In this document: in pieces, positions 9,092-18,197 of the stretch
How positions within the stretch are numbered: position 1 is the first letter of the stretch
Layout of the letters: each line of letters begins with the position of its first letter
Source of the DNA: Pseudomonas koreensis
GTDB taxonomy: Bacteria; Pseudomonadota; Gammaproteobacteria; Pseudomonadales; Pseudomonadaceae
DNA: 64,000 bases
Assembly (NCBI RefSeq): GCF_025447595.1
Contig: NZ_JAOEJU010000003.1
Span: forward strand, 300,985 to 364,984
Direction of reading: 5' to 3'
Made by a program: the position numbers and the translations under genes
The notes under the pieces: generated by a model
What the model saw: only the letters and a program-made list of their open reading frames with translations
The model's database searches: none
What the model was told of the DNA's origin: nothing

Positions 9092-10441
9092 AGGGCTGCA
9101 GCCAAGGCCGAGGGCAGCGATCATTAATGCCGTGGCAACGCCAAAAGTGACATGTAATCCGCTGGCAATCACTTCAGTCGATGCCTGAGTCGGATCGTCC
9201 GTGGCCAGTGCAAACACCGCACCCATCGCCGCCGCCCCGGTGATCAGCCCCAGGTTGCGCGACAGCCCGAGCATGGCCGAGACCACGCCGCGCTGATCCT
9301 GAGCAACGCCGGACATCAACCCGGTGTTATTGGCAGCCTGGAACAGCGCATAACTCAAGGCCACCACCGTGATCGGCAGCACGTATGCAAGCACTCCGAA
9401 ACTCACCGGAAACAGCGCCAACAGACCACATCCGCAGGCCAGGCCGAGCAACGCACCCGGCACCATCCGCCGCGCACCGAAACGATCCACCAGACGCCCG
9501 GCCGGTACGCCGCTGAACGCCGCCAGCAACGGCCCGATCGACAACACCAGTCCGACCTGCGTGCTGGTGAGGCCCAAGCCTCGGCTCAGGTAAAACGGCC
9601 CAACCACCAGCGTGGTCATCATCACTGTCGTGACCAGCAAGGTCAGCGCCAGACTGCTGCTGATTCGCGTGTCGGTGAACAATGACAGGTGAATCAGTGG
9701 CGCCTTGCTCCGTTTCTCGACCAGGATGAACAAGCCCACGCCCAACAGGCTGAGCAACAACAACGTCGGGGTTAGTCCTTCGATTGTCATCGCCAGCGCA
9801 TAGGCCGCCAGCGTCAGCATCAGCACGGCGGTGCCGGGATAATCAAATGCAACACCCGAGCGTGCGGTTCGATCCTTCGGCAAATAGCGATAAACCAACC
9901 ACGCATTGAGCAATCCCAACGGCACGTTGATCACAAAGATCGACTGCCAGCCGACATGCGCCATCAACAGCCCACCGAGCGACGGCCCGAGAGTCGTGCC
10001 GGTCGCCGACATCGTGGCCAACAACCCCATCGCACTGCCGGCCCGGGATTTGGGCACCGCATCGGCGACCAGCGCCACCGTCAATGCGAACATGATCGCC
10101 GCGCCAAGGCCTTGAACCGCCCGCGCACCGATCAGCCAGGCAAGGTTCGGCGCCAGTGCGCAGGCCAGCGAAGCTGCGGTAAAGATGCCGATGCCGATCA
10201 ACAGCAAGCGCCGCCGACCGAAGCCGTCACCCAACCGCCCGACGCTGACAATCAACGTGGTCACCACCAGCAGATAGGCCAGCACGATCCACTGCACTTG
10301 TTGAAACGTCGCATCGAACGCCGCCGCCAGCGTGGGCAATCCGGCGTTGGCGATGCTGGTGTCGAGTGACGGCATCAACATCGACAGCGCCAGACTGGTC
10401 AGCGCCCAGCGGGCTGAAGGGCTCAGGGGTTCTCGGTGCAT
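9050..10441 (-). CDS. MFS multidrug exporter, DHA2 (EmrB/QacA) type
   Basis: A 463-residue inner-membrane proton-driven exporter with about 14 hydrophobic segments. DHA2 signs are L-D-T-S-I-A-N-A-G-L-P-T in TM1, W-I-V-L-A-Y-L-L in TM2, the loop motif G-R-L-G-D-G-F-G-R-R-R and motif C-like G-P-S-L-G-G-L-L. The substrate is unknown. The last ~14 codons (G-A-S-L-L-A-M-R and on) are encoded by the REPIN, so the native C-terminus was probably replaced or extended by the repeat. It is divergent from a LysR gene across 102 bp, suggesting that regulator controls it. Confidence 0.88.
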   Translation of the reverse strand: MHREPLSPSARWALTSLALSMLMPSLDTSIANAGLPTLAAAFDATFQQVQWIVLAYLLVVTTLIVSVGRLGDGFGRRRLLLIGIGIFTAASLACALAPNLAWLIGARAVQGLGAAIMFALTVALVADAVPKSRAGSAMGLLATMSATGTTLGPSLGGLLMAHVGWQSIFVINVPLGLLNAWLVYRYLPKDRTARSGVAFDYPGTAVLMLTLAAYALAMTIEGLTPTLLLLSLLGVGLFILVEKRSKAPLIHLSLFTDTRISSSLALTLLVTTVMMTTLVVGPFYLSRGLGLTSTQVGLVLSIGPLLAAFSGVPAGRLVDRFGARRMVPGALLGLACGCGLLALFPVSFGVLAYVLPITVVALSYALFQAANNTGLMSGVAQDQRGVVSAMLGLSRNLGLITGAAAMGAVFALATDDPTQASTEVIASGLHVTFGVATALMIAALGLGCSPVGASLLAMRSVRR

Positions 10442-10543
10442 GGGGGCTCACAGGGCAGAAGTCATGGGGCATAGCCTGAGCCTCGACAATACGAGGCGCA
10501 AGACGCATGCTTTGCACTTGATACCTGCATGGAACGCCATGTC

Positions 10544-11431
10544 ATGAATGCACCGGATCTGAACCTGTTGATCACCCTCGACGTGTTGCTGAGCGAAGGC
10601 AGCGTCGCCCGTGCCGCCGAGCGCCTGCGGCTGAGCCCTTCCGCCATGAGCCGGGCGCTGGCCCGGCTGCGGGAAACCACCGGGGATCCGCTGCTGGTGC
10701 GCGCCGGGCGAGGACTGGTGCCGACCCCGCGCGCGCTGGAGCTGCGCGACCGGGTCAGTTACCTGGTGCAGGAAGCCGAAGCGGTTTTGCGCCCGGCAGA
10801 AGTGCTCGATCCCGGCCAGTTACGGCGCACCTTCACCCTGCGCAACACCGACGGCTTTGTCGAAACCTTCGCCGCCGCCCTGCTCGCCCGCATCGCCGAA
10901 GAGGCGCCCGGCGTGCGCCTGCGCTTTGTGCAGAAAGCCGACAAGGACAGCACGCTGCTGCGCGTAGGCCGGGTGGACCTGGAAACCGGCGTGGTCGACG
11001 ACAGCACCGACCCGACGCTGCACAGCCGCATCCTGTTCCGCGATCAATGGATCGGTGTGGTGCGCGAGGGGCATCCGTTGAGCAGCGGCAAAGTCAGCGC
11101 AAAACGCTTTGCCGCAGGCCAGCACATTCTGGTGTCACGACGCGGACGCAGCAGCGGACCGGTGGACGAGGCGTTGCTTGCCTTGGGGCTGACGCGGGAC
11201 ATCGTCACCTCGTTCGGCGGGTTTTCGGCGGCACTGACCCTGGTCCGTGAATCTGACCTGATCGCCACCGTCCCGGAACGTCACACCAGCAAACTGCGAA
11301 CGGGTCTGCACAGTTTCGCCCTGCCATTCCGGATGCCGGACATCAGCGTGTCTATGCTCTGGCACCCGCGCATGGACGCCGATCCGGCGCACCGCTGGTT
11401 GCGCAATTGCGTGCGGGAAGTCTGCGCCTAA
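10544..11431 (+). CDS. LysR-family regulator next to MFS exporter
   Basis: DNA-binding regulator of 295 residues. The N-terminal helix-turn-helix (about 5-65) includes G-S-V-A-R-A-A-E-R-L-R-L-S-P-S-A-M-S-R-A, and a periplasmic-binding-like effector domain follows. The P-D-L-N-L-L-I-T-L-D start and G-L-V-P-T-P-R-A segment resemble the NodD/LeuO-like branch. ATG at 10544 was chosen because it puts P-D-L-N-L-L directly at the N-terminus. An ATG at 10529 adds five residues. Its divergent orientation to the exporter suggests control of that gene. The stop overlaps the convergent hydrolase by 4 nt. Confidence 0.88.
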   Translation: MNAPDLNLLITLDVLLSEGSVARAAERLRLSPSAMSRALARLRETTGDPLLVRAGRGLVPTPRALELRDRVSYLVQEAEAVLRPAEVLDPGQLRRTFTLRNTDGFVETFAAALLARIAEEAPGVRLRFVQKADKDSTLLRVGRVDLETGVVDDSTDPTLHSRILFRDQWIGVVREGHPLSSGKVSAKRFAAGQHILVSRRGRSSGPVDEALLALGLTRDIVTSFGGFSAALTLVRESDLIATVPERHTSKLRTGLHSFALPFRMPDISVSMLWHPRMDADPAHRWLRNCVREVCA

Positions 11432-12048
11432 CGCGCATCCCCGCCGACGGGTTTATAGAACAGGAATTTTTTGGTCTCGGCGGTCTTGGTGTATTCCTTG
11501 GCCCAGCTCGGGTGAACGTTGCGGTCGTGGAAATACAGCGCGCCGTGAGTGCGGTCAGTGAGCTGACGGTTCAGCGCCTTGCCAGCGATTTCCTTGGCCA
11601 GCGCGTATTCAGCGTCTTCCTTGACCTGATCCGGACGCCCGTCGCACCACCAGGAAAACTGGCAGCTCCTGGTTTCCGAGCCCTGCTTGACTACCGCGCA
11701 TACGGTGTCCGGAAACCCTTCATGGCCGAGCCGGTTCATCACCACGTTGGCCACCGCTTCCATTTCCGGGTTGTCCTTGCCCTTGGCTTCCCAATAGATA
11801 CTGCGCGCCAGACAGGTGATCGGATCGTCCAGCGGCGCGGCGCCGGCCGGGTCGACCGCTTGCGCTTCGGTCGGGGTGATCGCTTCGGATCTCGGCGCCG
11901 GTGCTGCGCTGACTTTATCGGCGGCTTTTTCTTCCAGCACCTGAGCTTTCTCTTCGGCCTTCTCCTTGATTGGAGCTTGCTCGGTCGCTGATGCGGCACC
12001 ACTCACCAAGGTAAACACGAGGCAACAAAACAAAGCCTTCAATCCCAT
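11428..12048 (-). CDS. SleB-type cell wall hydrolase
   Basis: A 206-residue exported protein. A signal peptide (about 1-22, ending S-A-A-S-A) is followed by a Lys/Glu/Ala-rich low-complexity linker (about 23-70). The C-terminal Hydrolase_2 (SleB) domain carries I-Y-W-E-A-K-G with the conserved glutamate near residue 87, N-R-L-G-H-E-G-F-P-D-T-V-C and S-W-W-C-D-G. SleB-like domains cleave peptidoglycan as lytic transglycosylases, and in Gram-negatives the role is probably wall remodelling. Two cysteines in the catalytic domain could form a disulfide. Confidence 0.87.
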   Translation of the reverse strand: MGLKALFCCLVFTLVSGAASATEQAPIKEKAEEKAQVLEEKAADKVSAAPAPRSEAITPTEAQAVDPAGAAPLDDPITCLARSIYWEAKGKDNPEMEAVANVVMNRLGHEGFPDTVCAVVKQGSETRSCQFSWWCDGRPDQVKEDAEYALAKEIAGKALNRQLTDRTHGALYFHDRNVHPSWAKEYTKTAETKKFLFYKPVGGDAR

Positions 12049-12248
12049 GATCGATTCTTCCGGCAGCGCCCGTCGCGGGCAAAGTGTTATGTGGATGAAA
12101 CGCCCGGATTACGGGGGCTTCGCAGAGTGTAGACGGCAAAAACCCCAGCAACGTTCCGTACTGAAATCCGCGTTATAAAGAAAAAGACATTGCACGAACC
12201 GGGGCCCTTTCGCGCATGATGTGCGCACTCAGCCCAAGGGAGATTTCC

Positions 12249-13100
12249 ATGCGCTTCATGCCATCCGTTCTGCGACTCGCCGCGTTGTCCATGGGCGTCG
12301 CGCTGGCCACTTCGGCCATGGCCGCCGACGAGTCGCAATTGATTGAATCGATCAACAGCTACCGCAGCCAGCCGCAGCGCTGTGGCACTCAAGCGTCGAG
12401 CGAACTGCCGCCGCTGTCGGCTGATCCGCGCCTGATTCTGCCGGCCAGCGGCGTGGTGGATTTGCAGCAAGCGATGTCCAGCGCACGCTACCCGATGGTC
12501 AACGTGCAGGCGATTACTCTGAACGGGCCACGGGATGCGGCGTCGGCGATGAAGGCGATTCAGGAAAGTTTCTGTCAGGTGGTGCTGGATCCGCAGTTCG
12601 TCGATATCGGCGTCAGCCGGGCTGATCGTGACTGGCGCATCACCCTGGCGCGACCGCTGCTGTCCGCCCGTCTGGGCGATGGGCAAGCCGAAGGCCAGAA
12701 GCTGCTCGAACAACTCAACGCTGCCCGCGCCCAACCGCGCCAGTGCGGCGGTCAGGCGTTCGCAGCGACTGCGCCGCTGGCGTGGAATGCCGTGCTCGGC
12801 GGCGTCGCCCAGGAACACAGCCGCGAAATGGCCAACAACAATTATTTCGACCACAAGGACCGAGACGGCCGCACCCCCGGCGACCGCGCCGAACTGGCCG
12901 GTTACAGCGGTCAGCAAGTCGGCGAGAACATCGCCGCCGGGCAGGACACGGTGCAGAAAGTCGTCGCCGGCTGGCTCGCAAGTCCCGGCCATTGCGCCAA
13001 CCTGATGAACCCGCAATACCGCGAACTGGGCGCGGCCTATGCGGTAGATCCGAAAAGCAGCGCAGGCATCTATTGGACGGCAATGTTTGGCGCCGAGTAA
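12249..13100 (+). CDS. CAP-domain (SCP/PR-1) secreted protein
   Basis: A 283-residue exported protein with a signal peptide (about 1-25, ending S-A-M-A-A). The C-terminal half (about 140-283) is a CAP domain: E-H-S-R-E-M-A-N-N-N-Y-F-D-H, G-E-N-I-A-A-G and W-L-A-S-P-G-H-C-A-N-L-M-N carry the usual histidine and glutamate positions. The first half starts with a similar N-S-Y-R-S-Q-P-Q-R-C-G motif, echoed by N-A-A-R-A-Q-P-R-Q-C-G, suggesting an ancient internal duplication with a degenerate first copy. ATG 12249 follows AGGGAGAT. The biological role of bacterial CAP proteins is mostly unknown. Confidence 0.87.
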   Translation: MRFMPSVLRLAALSMGVALATSAMAADESQLIESINSYRSQPQRCGTQASSELPPLSADPRLILPASGVVDLQQAMSSARYPMVNVQAITLNGPRDAASAMKAIQESFCQVVLDPQFVDIGVSRADRDWRITLARPLLSARLGDGQAEGQKLLEQLNAARAQPRQCGGQAFAATAPLAWNAVLGGVAQEHSREMANNNYFDHKDRDGRTPGDRAELAGYSGQQVGENIAAGQDTVQKVVAGWLASPGHCANLMNPQYRELGAAYAVDPKSSAGIYWTAMFGAE

Positions 13101-13316
13101 TGCTCGCCGCGCAAAACCGCCGGCAGTCGCTGAAATCTTCAGGTGGGGCCCGGTTCGGCAACCGCCCGTCAAAGGTGTCTGATCGCTAAAGATGAACACC
13201 TCATCGACAGCATCAATCAGCCGGTCATTAATAGTGATTGGACACCCCTGAAAGTTGCCCATAACCTGCGCCGTCCCCTGCCGTTGATGTCGGCTTTTCA
13301 TCCCGTTGAGGCTGCC

Positions 13317-14315
13317 ATGTCAGAGCGCGTGCTGATCGATGGTTACAACCGGCGCGTCGACTACCTGCGCATGTCGGTCACCGACCGCTGCGACTTTCGC
13401 TGTGTGTATTGCATGGCCGAGGACATGCAGTTCCTGCCACGCCAACAGGTGCTGACCCTCGAAGAGATCTACCAACTGGCGCAGAGCTTCGTCGCACTGG
13501 GCACCCGCAAGATTCGCCTCACCGGCGGCGAACCGCTGATCCGTCCCGGCGTCGTCAAGTTGTGCCAACAGATCGCGGCCCTGCCCGGCCTTCGCGAACT
13601 GTGCCTGACCACTAACGGCTCGCAACTCGGCAAACTGGCCGCCCCGCTGTTCGATGCCGGGGTCAAACGCCTGAACATCAGCCTCGACAGCCTCGATCCC
13701 GCACGCTTCAAACAAATGACCCGTACTGGCGACCTGGCTCAGGTGATCGACGGCATCGACGCGGCACGCAAAGCCGGATTCACCCGCACTAAACTCAACT
13801 GCGTGGTGATGCAAGGCCGCAACGATCACGAGATCAACGATCTGGTGCAGTTTGCCATCGAGCGGGATCTGGACATTTCCTTCATCGAGGAAATGCCACT
13901 GGGGATCATCAGCGAACACAGCCGCGCCGAGTCATTTTTTTCCAGTACTCAGGTGCGCGAGCGGATCGCCGAGCGCTACACCCTGGTCGATTCCGCCGAA
14001 TCGACCCAGGGCCCGTCGCGCTACTGGCGGCTGGCCGAAGCGCCGCACATTCGCCTGGGGTTCATCTCTCCCCACAGCCACAATTTCTGCGGCACTTGCA
14101 ACCGGGTTCGGCTGACGGTCGAGGGGCGTTTGCTACTGTGTCTGGGTAACGAACACTCCGTCGATCTGAAGGCCGTGTTGCGTGCACATCCAGGGCAACC
14201 GGAACGGCTTGAGAAAGCGATCATCGAAGCCATGAAGCTCAAGCCCTATCGGCACAACTTCGAAGTGAGCGACGACGTGCAAGTGGTGCGTTTCATGAAC
14301 ATGACCGGTGGCTGA
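13317..14315 (+). CDS. moaA: GTP 3',8-cyclase MoaA
   Basis: Radical-SAM enzyme making the first intermediate of molybdenum cofactor from GTP, with MoaC. The 332-residue length fits. The N-terminal [4Fe-4S] motif C25-D-F-R-C29-V-Y-C32 and C-terminal cluster C-G-T-C-N-R-V-R-L...C-L-G are complete, and the chain ends in the conserved Gly-Gly. It stands alone here without moaB/C/D/E. An imperfect hairpin (about 13173-13199) lies in the 216-nt leader, but I do not recognise it as the Moco riboswitch. The molybdenum hydroxylase iorAB near 56-58 kb would need this cofactor. Confidence 0.92.
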   Translation: MSERVLIDGYNRRVDYLRMSVTDRCDFRCVYCMAEDMQFLPRQQVLTLEEIYQLAQSFVALGTRKIRLTGGEPLIRPGVVKLCQQIAALPGLRELCLTTNGSQLGKLAAPLFDAGVKRLNISLDSLDPARFKQMTRTGDLAQVIDGIDAARKAGFTRTKLNCVVMQGRNDHEINDLVQFAIERDLDISFIEEMPLGIISEHSRAESFFSSTQVRERIAERYTLVDSAESTQGPSRYWRLAEAPHIRLGFISPHSHNFCGTCNRVRLTVEGRLLLCLGNEHSVDLKAVLRAHPGQPERLEKAIIEAMKLKPYRHNFEVSDDVQVVRFMNMTGG

Positions 14316-14342
14316 CCCGCCACGTTTTCAAGGCAGAGCCGC

Positions 14343-15242
14343 ATGATCATCAGGCCCAAGGTCAATCAATTCGCCATTCTCTTCACCCTCAAGGGCTCGA
14401 TTGCCAAACGCATTGCCCTGCGCGCCCTGATGGTCACGCTGCTGGCGTCGGCCATCGTGCTGGTGGAAATGCTTCACCCGAGCAATTTCACCAAGGTCAA
14501 CGCGACACCGTTCACCCTGCTCGGCCTGTCACTGTCCATCTTCATGAGTTTTCGCAACAACGCCTGCTACGACCGCTGGTACGAAGCGCGCAAGGCCTGG
14601 GGCGAAATCATCGTGCACGTGCGTTCGGTGATCCGTGAAACCCATGTCATCCGCGAATCGAGCGAACGGCGGCCCATGCTGCTCAACCTTTGCGGTTTCG
14701 CTCATGCCCTGAATGCGCGGCTGCGTCGGGAAGACGAAGCGGCTGCAAGTGCCGAATGGATCACGCCGCAGCACGATGCTCAGGTGCCGGACTACAGCAG
14801 TCGGATCCTGCAAACGGTCGGCCAGCAATGTTCGCAGTTGCATGAGGCCGGTGAACTCAACGAGTGGCGCTATATGCTGCTGGCCAATCACCTGACCAGC
14901 CTGACGCAGGCACAAGCGGTGTGCGACCGGATCAAGAACACCCCTTTGCCGTTCCCCTACACCTTGCTGCTGCATCGCACGATTTACCTGTTCTGCATCC
15001 TGCTGCCGTTCGCCATGGCCGAGCCGCTGGGCTGGCTGACGCCGCTGTTCACGGCGATTGTCAGCTACACCTTCTTTGGGCTGGATGCGATTGCCGATGA
15101 ACTGGAAGACCCTTTCGGCCGGGATGAAAACGATTTGCCGACCGATGCGCTGGTACGCAGCATCGAACGGGACATTCTGGCGGAGTTGGGGACCGAGACG
15201 CTGCCACCGGCACTCAAGCCAGTCGATTACATACTCAGCTGA
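14343..15242 (+). CDS. bestrophin-family channel protein
   Basis: A 299-residue inner-membrane protein of the bestrophin (UPF0187) family. It has hydrophobic segments at about 25-45 and 55-75 and a C-terminal pair at about 210-255. Conserved motifs are L-S-I-F-M-S-F-R-N-N-A-C-Y-D-R-W-Y-E-A-R-K-A-W-G split over the second segment and G-L-D-A-I-A-D-E-L-E-D-P-F-G near the end. Bacterial homologues form pentameric ion channels, and their selectivity varies. It starts 27 nt after moaA and may be cotranscribed with it. Confidence 0.9.
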   Translation: MIIRPKVNQFAILFTLKGSIAKRIALRALMVTLLASAIVLVEMLHPSNFTKVNATPFTLLGLSLSIFMSFRNNACYDRWYEARKAWGEIIVHVRSVIRETHVIRESSERRPMLLNLCGFAHALNARLRREDEAAASAEWITPQHDAQVPDYSSRILQTVGQQCSQLHEAGELNEWRYMLLANHLTSLTQAQAVCDRIKNTPLPFPYTLLLHRTIYLFCILLPFAMAEPLGWLTPLFTAIVSYTFFGLDAIADELEDPFGRDENDLPTDALVRSIERDILAELGTETLPPALKPVDYILS

Positions 15243-15295
15243 AGCTGATGCACCACTGGCTCCCACAAAGGGCATGTGGTGTTTTCTGGATCGGG

Positions 15296-16582
15296 TCAGT
15301 CCAGATGCGCCCAGGTCATGCGAAACGACGCTCCACCCCACGCAGAATCACCGACCTCGACCTGCCCGCCATGGGATTGCGACACTCGCCGCACCAGCGC
15401 CAGACCAAGCCCGAAGCCGCCCGTGCGACGGTCGCGGCTGGCGTCCAGGCGCGAGAACGGTTCGAAGATTTTCTCCCGCCCCTCCAGCGGCACCCCCGGC
15501 CCGTCATCGTTGACCTGCACTTCGTATTGATCATCAATGCGCACCAGCGACACCTCGACCCGGTGCTCGGCATACCGAATGGCATTGCGCAAAAGATTGA
15601 TCACTGCCCGCGCCATGAACCGCGGTTCGATCCGCACCTCATCGACCCGGCAATCGACGATCAACAGCTGCACCCCGGCCGCCTCAGCCTCCAGCGCCAC
15701 GCTGCCGACCACACTGTCGAGCCAGTTGGCAGCCTGGATATTCTCGCGGGTTATCACCGTCGCGCCACGTTCGAGGCTGGCGTAGGTCAACAGTTCGGAA
15801 ACCATTTCCTCCAGCTCGCCGAGGTCGGCGTACATGTCGGCGATCAGTTCGCGATTCTGACTGGCATCCGGTTGCTGTTTGAGCTGATCAAGTTCGAACG
15901 AAAGCCGAGCAATTGGCGTGCGCAGTTCATGGGACACGGCGTTGGTCAATTCGCGCTGATTGGCGATCAGGCCTTCGATGCGCGCCGCCATCAGGTTGAA
16001 GTGTCCGGCGAGGTCGCGGATGTTTGAACGCTTGGACAGCTGGATCCGAACAGAAAGGTCATTGTCGCCAAATCGTTCGGCTGCCAGGCGCAGTTTTTCC
16101 AGGTCGCGCCAGTGCGGACGCACCCAGAAGAACAGCACGATGCCGATCATCACCGCGATCATCAAATACGCCCCGGCGATGTAGAACGGCATCAGGCTCG
16201 GCTCGGCCGGCAGCTTGATACTGAGCAGTTGCGGACCGCCGTCGATCGAGGCGATGTATTGCGTGTACTTGTCGCGAATCACCAGCAGGCCCTCGGCCAG
16301 CTCGGCTTTTTCCTTGTCGTTCAGGGCCAGTTGATCGGCCTGAACCAGTGACAGCCCCAAACCATAGTGCGGGCGGATTGCTTCCAGTTGTCGCTCCCGG
16401 GCCGGGCCGTCCAGATCGCGCAGTTGCTCACCCAGGGTCCAGGCCTGACCGCGCACGGCTTCGCGGTTGTAATCCTGCATCTGATAATCGAGCAACGCGT
16501 CAAACGTGCGCTCGACCGTTTGCAGCGCCAGTACCAGTCCGACCGTCATGACCAGAAACAGCCCGAAGAATAACCGCAGCAT
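15296..16582 (-). CDS. sensor histidine kinase, RstB-like
   Basis: Inner-membrane kinase of 428 residues with TM1 at about 1-20, a periplasmic domain at 21-131, TM2 at 132-154 and HAMP at 155-207. The phosphoacceptor is H218 in A-V-S-H-E-L-R-T-P-I-A-R, followed by a HATPase domain (N-L-L-R-N-A-I-R-Y, D-D-G-P-G-V, G-G-F-G-L-G-L-A). The periplasmic domain length and the paired regulator resemble RstB. The start codon follows the regulator's stop with no gap (TAG then ATG), so the pair is translationally coupled. The ligand is unknown. Confidence 0.87.
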   Translation of the reverse strand: MLRLFFGLFLVMTVGLVLALQTVERTFDALLDYQMQDYNREAVRGQAWTLGEQLRDLDGPARERQLEAIRPHYGLGLSLVQADQLALNDKEKAELAEGLLVIRDKYTQYIASIDGGPQLLSIKLPAEPSLMPFYIAGAYLMIAVMIGIVLFFWVRPHWRDLEKLRLAAERFGDNDLSVRIQLSKRSNIRDLAGHFNLMAARIEGLIANQRELTNAVSHELRTPIARLSFELDQLKQQPDASQNRELIADMYADLGELEEMVSELLTYASLERGATVITRENIQAANWLDSVVGSVALEAEAAGVQLLIVDCRVDEVRIEPRFMARAVINLLRNAIRYAEHRVEVSLVRIDDQYEVQVNDDGPGVPLEGREKIFEPFSRLDASRDRRTGGFGLGLALVRRVSQSHGGQVEVGDSAWGGASFRMTWAHLD

Positions 16583-17290
16583 CTACAACTCCCACGCGAA
16601 CGGATTGAACAGGTAACCCTTGCCCCACACGGTCTTGATACACACCGGTTCACGGGGATTGTCCTTGAGTTTGTTACGCAATTTGCTGATGTACACGTCG
16701 ACGCTGCGGTTGAGTCCATCGAACGCGATACCGCGCATGCGGTTGAGAATGTCATCGCGCGAGAGAATCTTGCCGGCGGCGCTGGCCAGCAGCCACAGCA
16801 ATTCGAACTCCATGGTGGTCAGCTCGATCAGTTCGCCCGCCAGTCGGACTTCACGGCAACTGCGGTCGATGATGAGGTTGCCGAACTCCAGCATGCTGAC
16901 CACGCCGCTGTCCGGCAACTGGCGACGCTGCAGGGCACGCAGGCGTGCGAGCAGAACCGGCGGCTTGATCGGCTTGATCACGTAGTCGTCGGCCCCGGAC
17001 TCCAGACCCAGAATATGGTCAAGGTCGTCTTCCTTGGCCGTCAGGATGACAATCGGCGTGTCCGACACGCTGCGGATTTCCCGGCACACATGCAGGCCGC
17101 TTTGCCCCGGCAGCATCAAGTCGAGCACCACCACCTTGGGCTTGAATTCGAGAAACGCGGCCACGGCCAGATCGCCGCGATGCACCGTGCGCACATCAAA
17201 GCCGTGTTGTTCGAGAAAGTGGGCGATCAGCGCGGCCAGCCGCTCATCGTCTTCCACCAGCAGGACTCTGCCAAAACCCAGGTTATCCAT
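16583..17290 (-). CDS. response regulator, RstA-like
   Basis: OmpR-class regulator of 235 residues with a receiver domain (E13-D14-D15, phosphoacceptor D57 in V-V-L-D-L-M-L-P-G, T-A-K-E, I-K-P-I-K-P-P) and a winged-helix effector domain (about 130-230). The repeated proline motif after the switch lysine and the R-S-V-D-V-Y-I-S-K-L-R-N-K segment fit the RstA branch. ATG at 17290 was chosen. A longer frame would begin with TTG. The kinase gene follows directly. Targets cannot be inferred. Confidence 0.87.
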   Translation of the reverse strand: MDNLGFGRVLLVEDDERLAALIAHFLEQHGFDVRTVHRGDLAVAAFLEFKPKVVVLDLMLPGQSGLHVCREIRSVSDTPIVILTAKEDDLDHILGLESGADDYVIKPIKPPVLLARLRALQRRQLPDSGVVSMLEFGNLIIDRSCREVRLAGELIELTTMEFELLWLLASAAGKILSRDDILNRMRGIAFDGLNRSVDVYISKLRNKLKDNPREPVCIKTVWGKGYLFNPFAWEL

Positions 17291-17369
17291 AACAACCGCC
17301 GCCAACCGCTTTGTGAAGTGGGCGACATTATGCGGGCATTCAATGGCGAGTCGTTTACGCCAGACAGCA

Positions 17370-17394
17370 AAAACCGGCCTCTGGGGCCGGTTTT
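17370..17394. terminator. intrinsic terminator downstream of miaE
   Basis: Stem AAAACCGGCC/GGCCGGTTTT (17370-17379 with 17385-17394) with a 5-nt loop. A/T runs on both sides allow action in both directions. It separates miaE from the regulator promoter. Confidence 0.8.
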
Positions 17395-17430
17395 CGTTGA
17401 TCTTTCATACTCTTAAGAGTTTTTAACAAT

Positions 17431-18039
17431 TCATGCCGCGACGGGTACGCCACTGTGGAAACGGAATTCCTCGTCCGGCGATTCGATGAGATCCTGTTCG
17501 GCGGCGCGGACTCTCTCGATCACCTGGGCGATATCCTTGGCATCACCGTATTGGTAGGCCAGTTTCAGGTAACCCTGGAAATGCCGGGCCTCGCTTTTCA
17601 GCAGGCCGAAGTAGAACTTGCCGAGTTCTTCGTCCAGATGCGGCACCAGCGCTTCGAAACGCTCGCAACTGCGTGCTTCGATGAAGGCGCCGACCACCAG
17701 GGTGTCGACCAGTTTCACCGGTTCGTGGCTGCGCACCACTTTGCGCAGGCTCGAGGCATAACGGCCGGCGTGGAGCTGACGCAGTTCGATCTTGCGCCGC
17801 TTCATGATGCGCATCACCTGTTCGTGGTGCACCAGTTCTTCCCGGGCCAGACGCGACATCATGTTGATCAGATCGACGTGGGAATGGTACTTGGCGATCA
17901 GGCTCAACGCGGTGCTGGCGGCCTTGAACTCGCAGTTCTTGTGGTCGATCAGCAGGGTCTCCTGATCGGCCAGCGCGGCTTCAACCCAGGCGTCAGGCGT
18001 GCGGCAACCAAGGAATTCGTGGATTTCGGGAAGGATCAT
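17431..18039 (-). CDS. miaE: tRNA 2-methylthio-N6-isopentenyl adenosine-37 hydroxylase
   Basis: Non-haem di-iron monooxygenase hydroxylating the isopentenyl side chain of ms2i6A37 in tRNAs reading UNN codons. The 202-residue length fits. The ferritin-like helices carry E-x-x-H-style ligands: K-N-C-E-F-K-A, A-R-E-E-L-V-H-H-E-Q-V, I-E-A-R-S-C-E-R-F and S-E-A-R-H-F. ATG 18039 gives the usual M-I-L-P-E-I start. A TTG five codons upstream is less likely. The gene is monocistronic and ends before a strong terminator. Confidence 0.92.
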   Translation of the reverse strand: MILPEIHEFLGCRTPDAWVEAALADQETLLIDHKNCEFKAASTALSLIAKYHSHVDLINMMSRLAREELVHHEQVMRIMKRRKIELRQLHAGRYASSLRKVVRSHEPVKLVDTLVVGAFIEARSCERFEALVPHLDEELGKFYFGLLKSEARHFQGYLKLAYQYGDAKDIAQVIERVRAAEQDLIESPDEEFRFHSGVPVAA

Positions 18040-18197
18040 GGGGCTCACGGTCAAAGGTGTTCGAGCGAAGGGCGCCGATTATACCGGCCTGCCCGCAGAC
18101 CACCAGCGCCAGCCCTTGATATGCATCAAGTCGCAGGCGCATCAGCAGCAACTATAGTTGTGCAACGCCGTGCCTTTTCATTGCTGGAGACTCACTC

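Noticed and set aside
13101..13316. Molybdenum-cofactor riboswitch upstream of moaA
   Set aside because: Only an imperfect GGTGT/ACACC hairpin is visible, and the known Moco fold could not be traced by eye. A covariance-model search would decide.
17376..17430. Promoter-like A/T stretch as a small RNA gene
   Set aside because: It is explained by the terminator behind miaE. No independent promoter or second stem was found.
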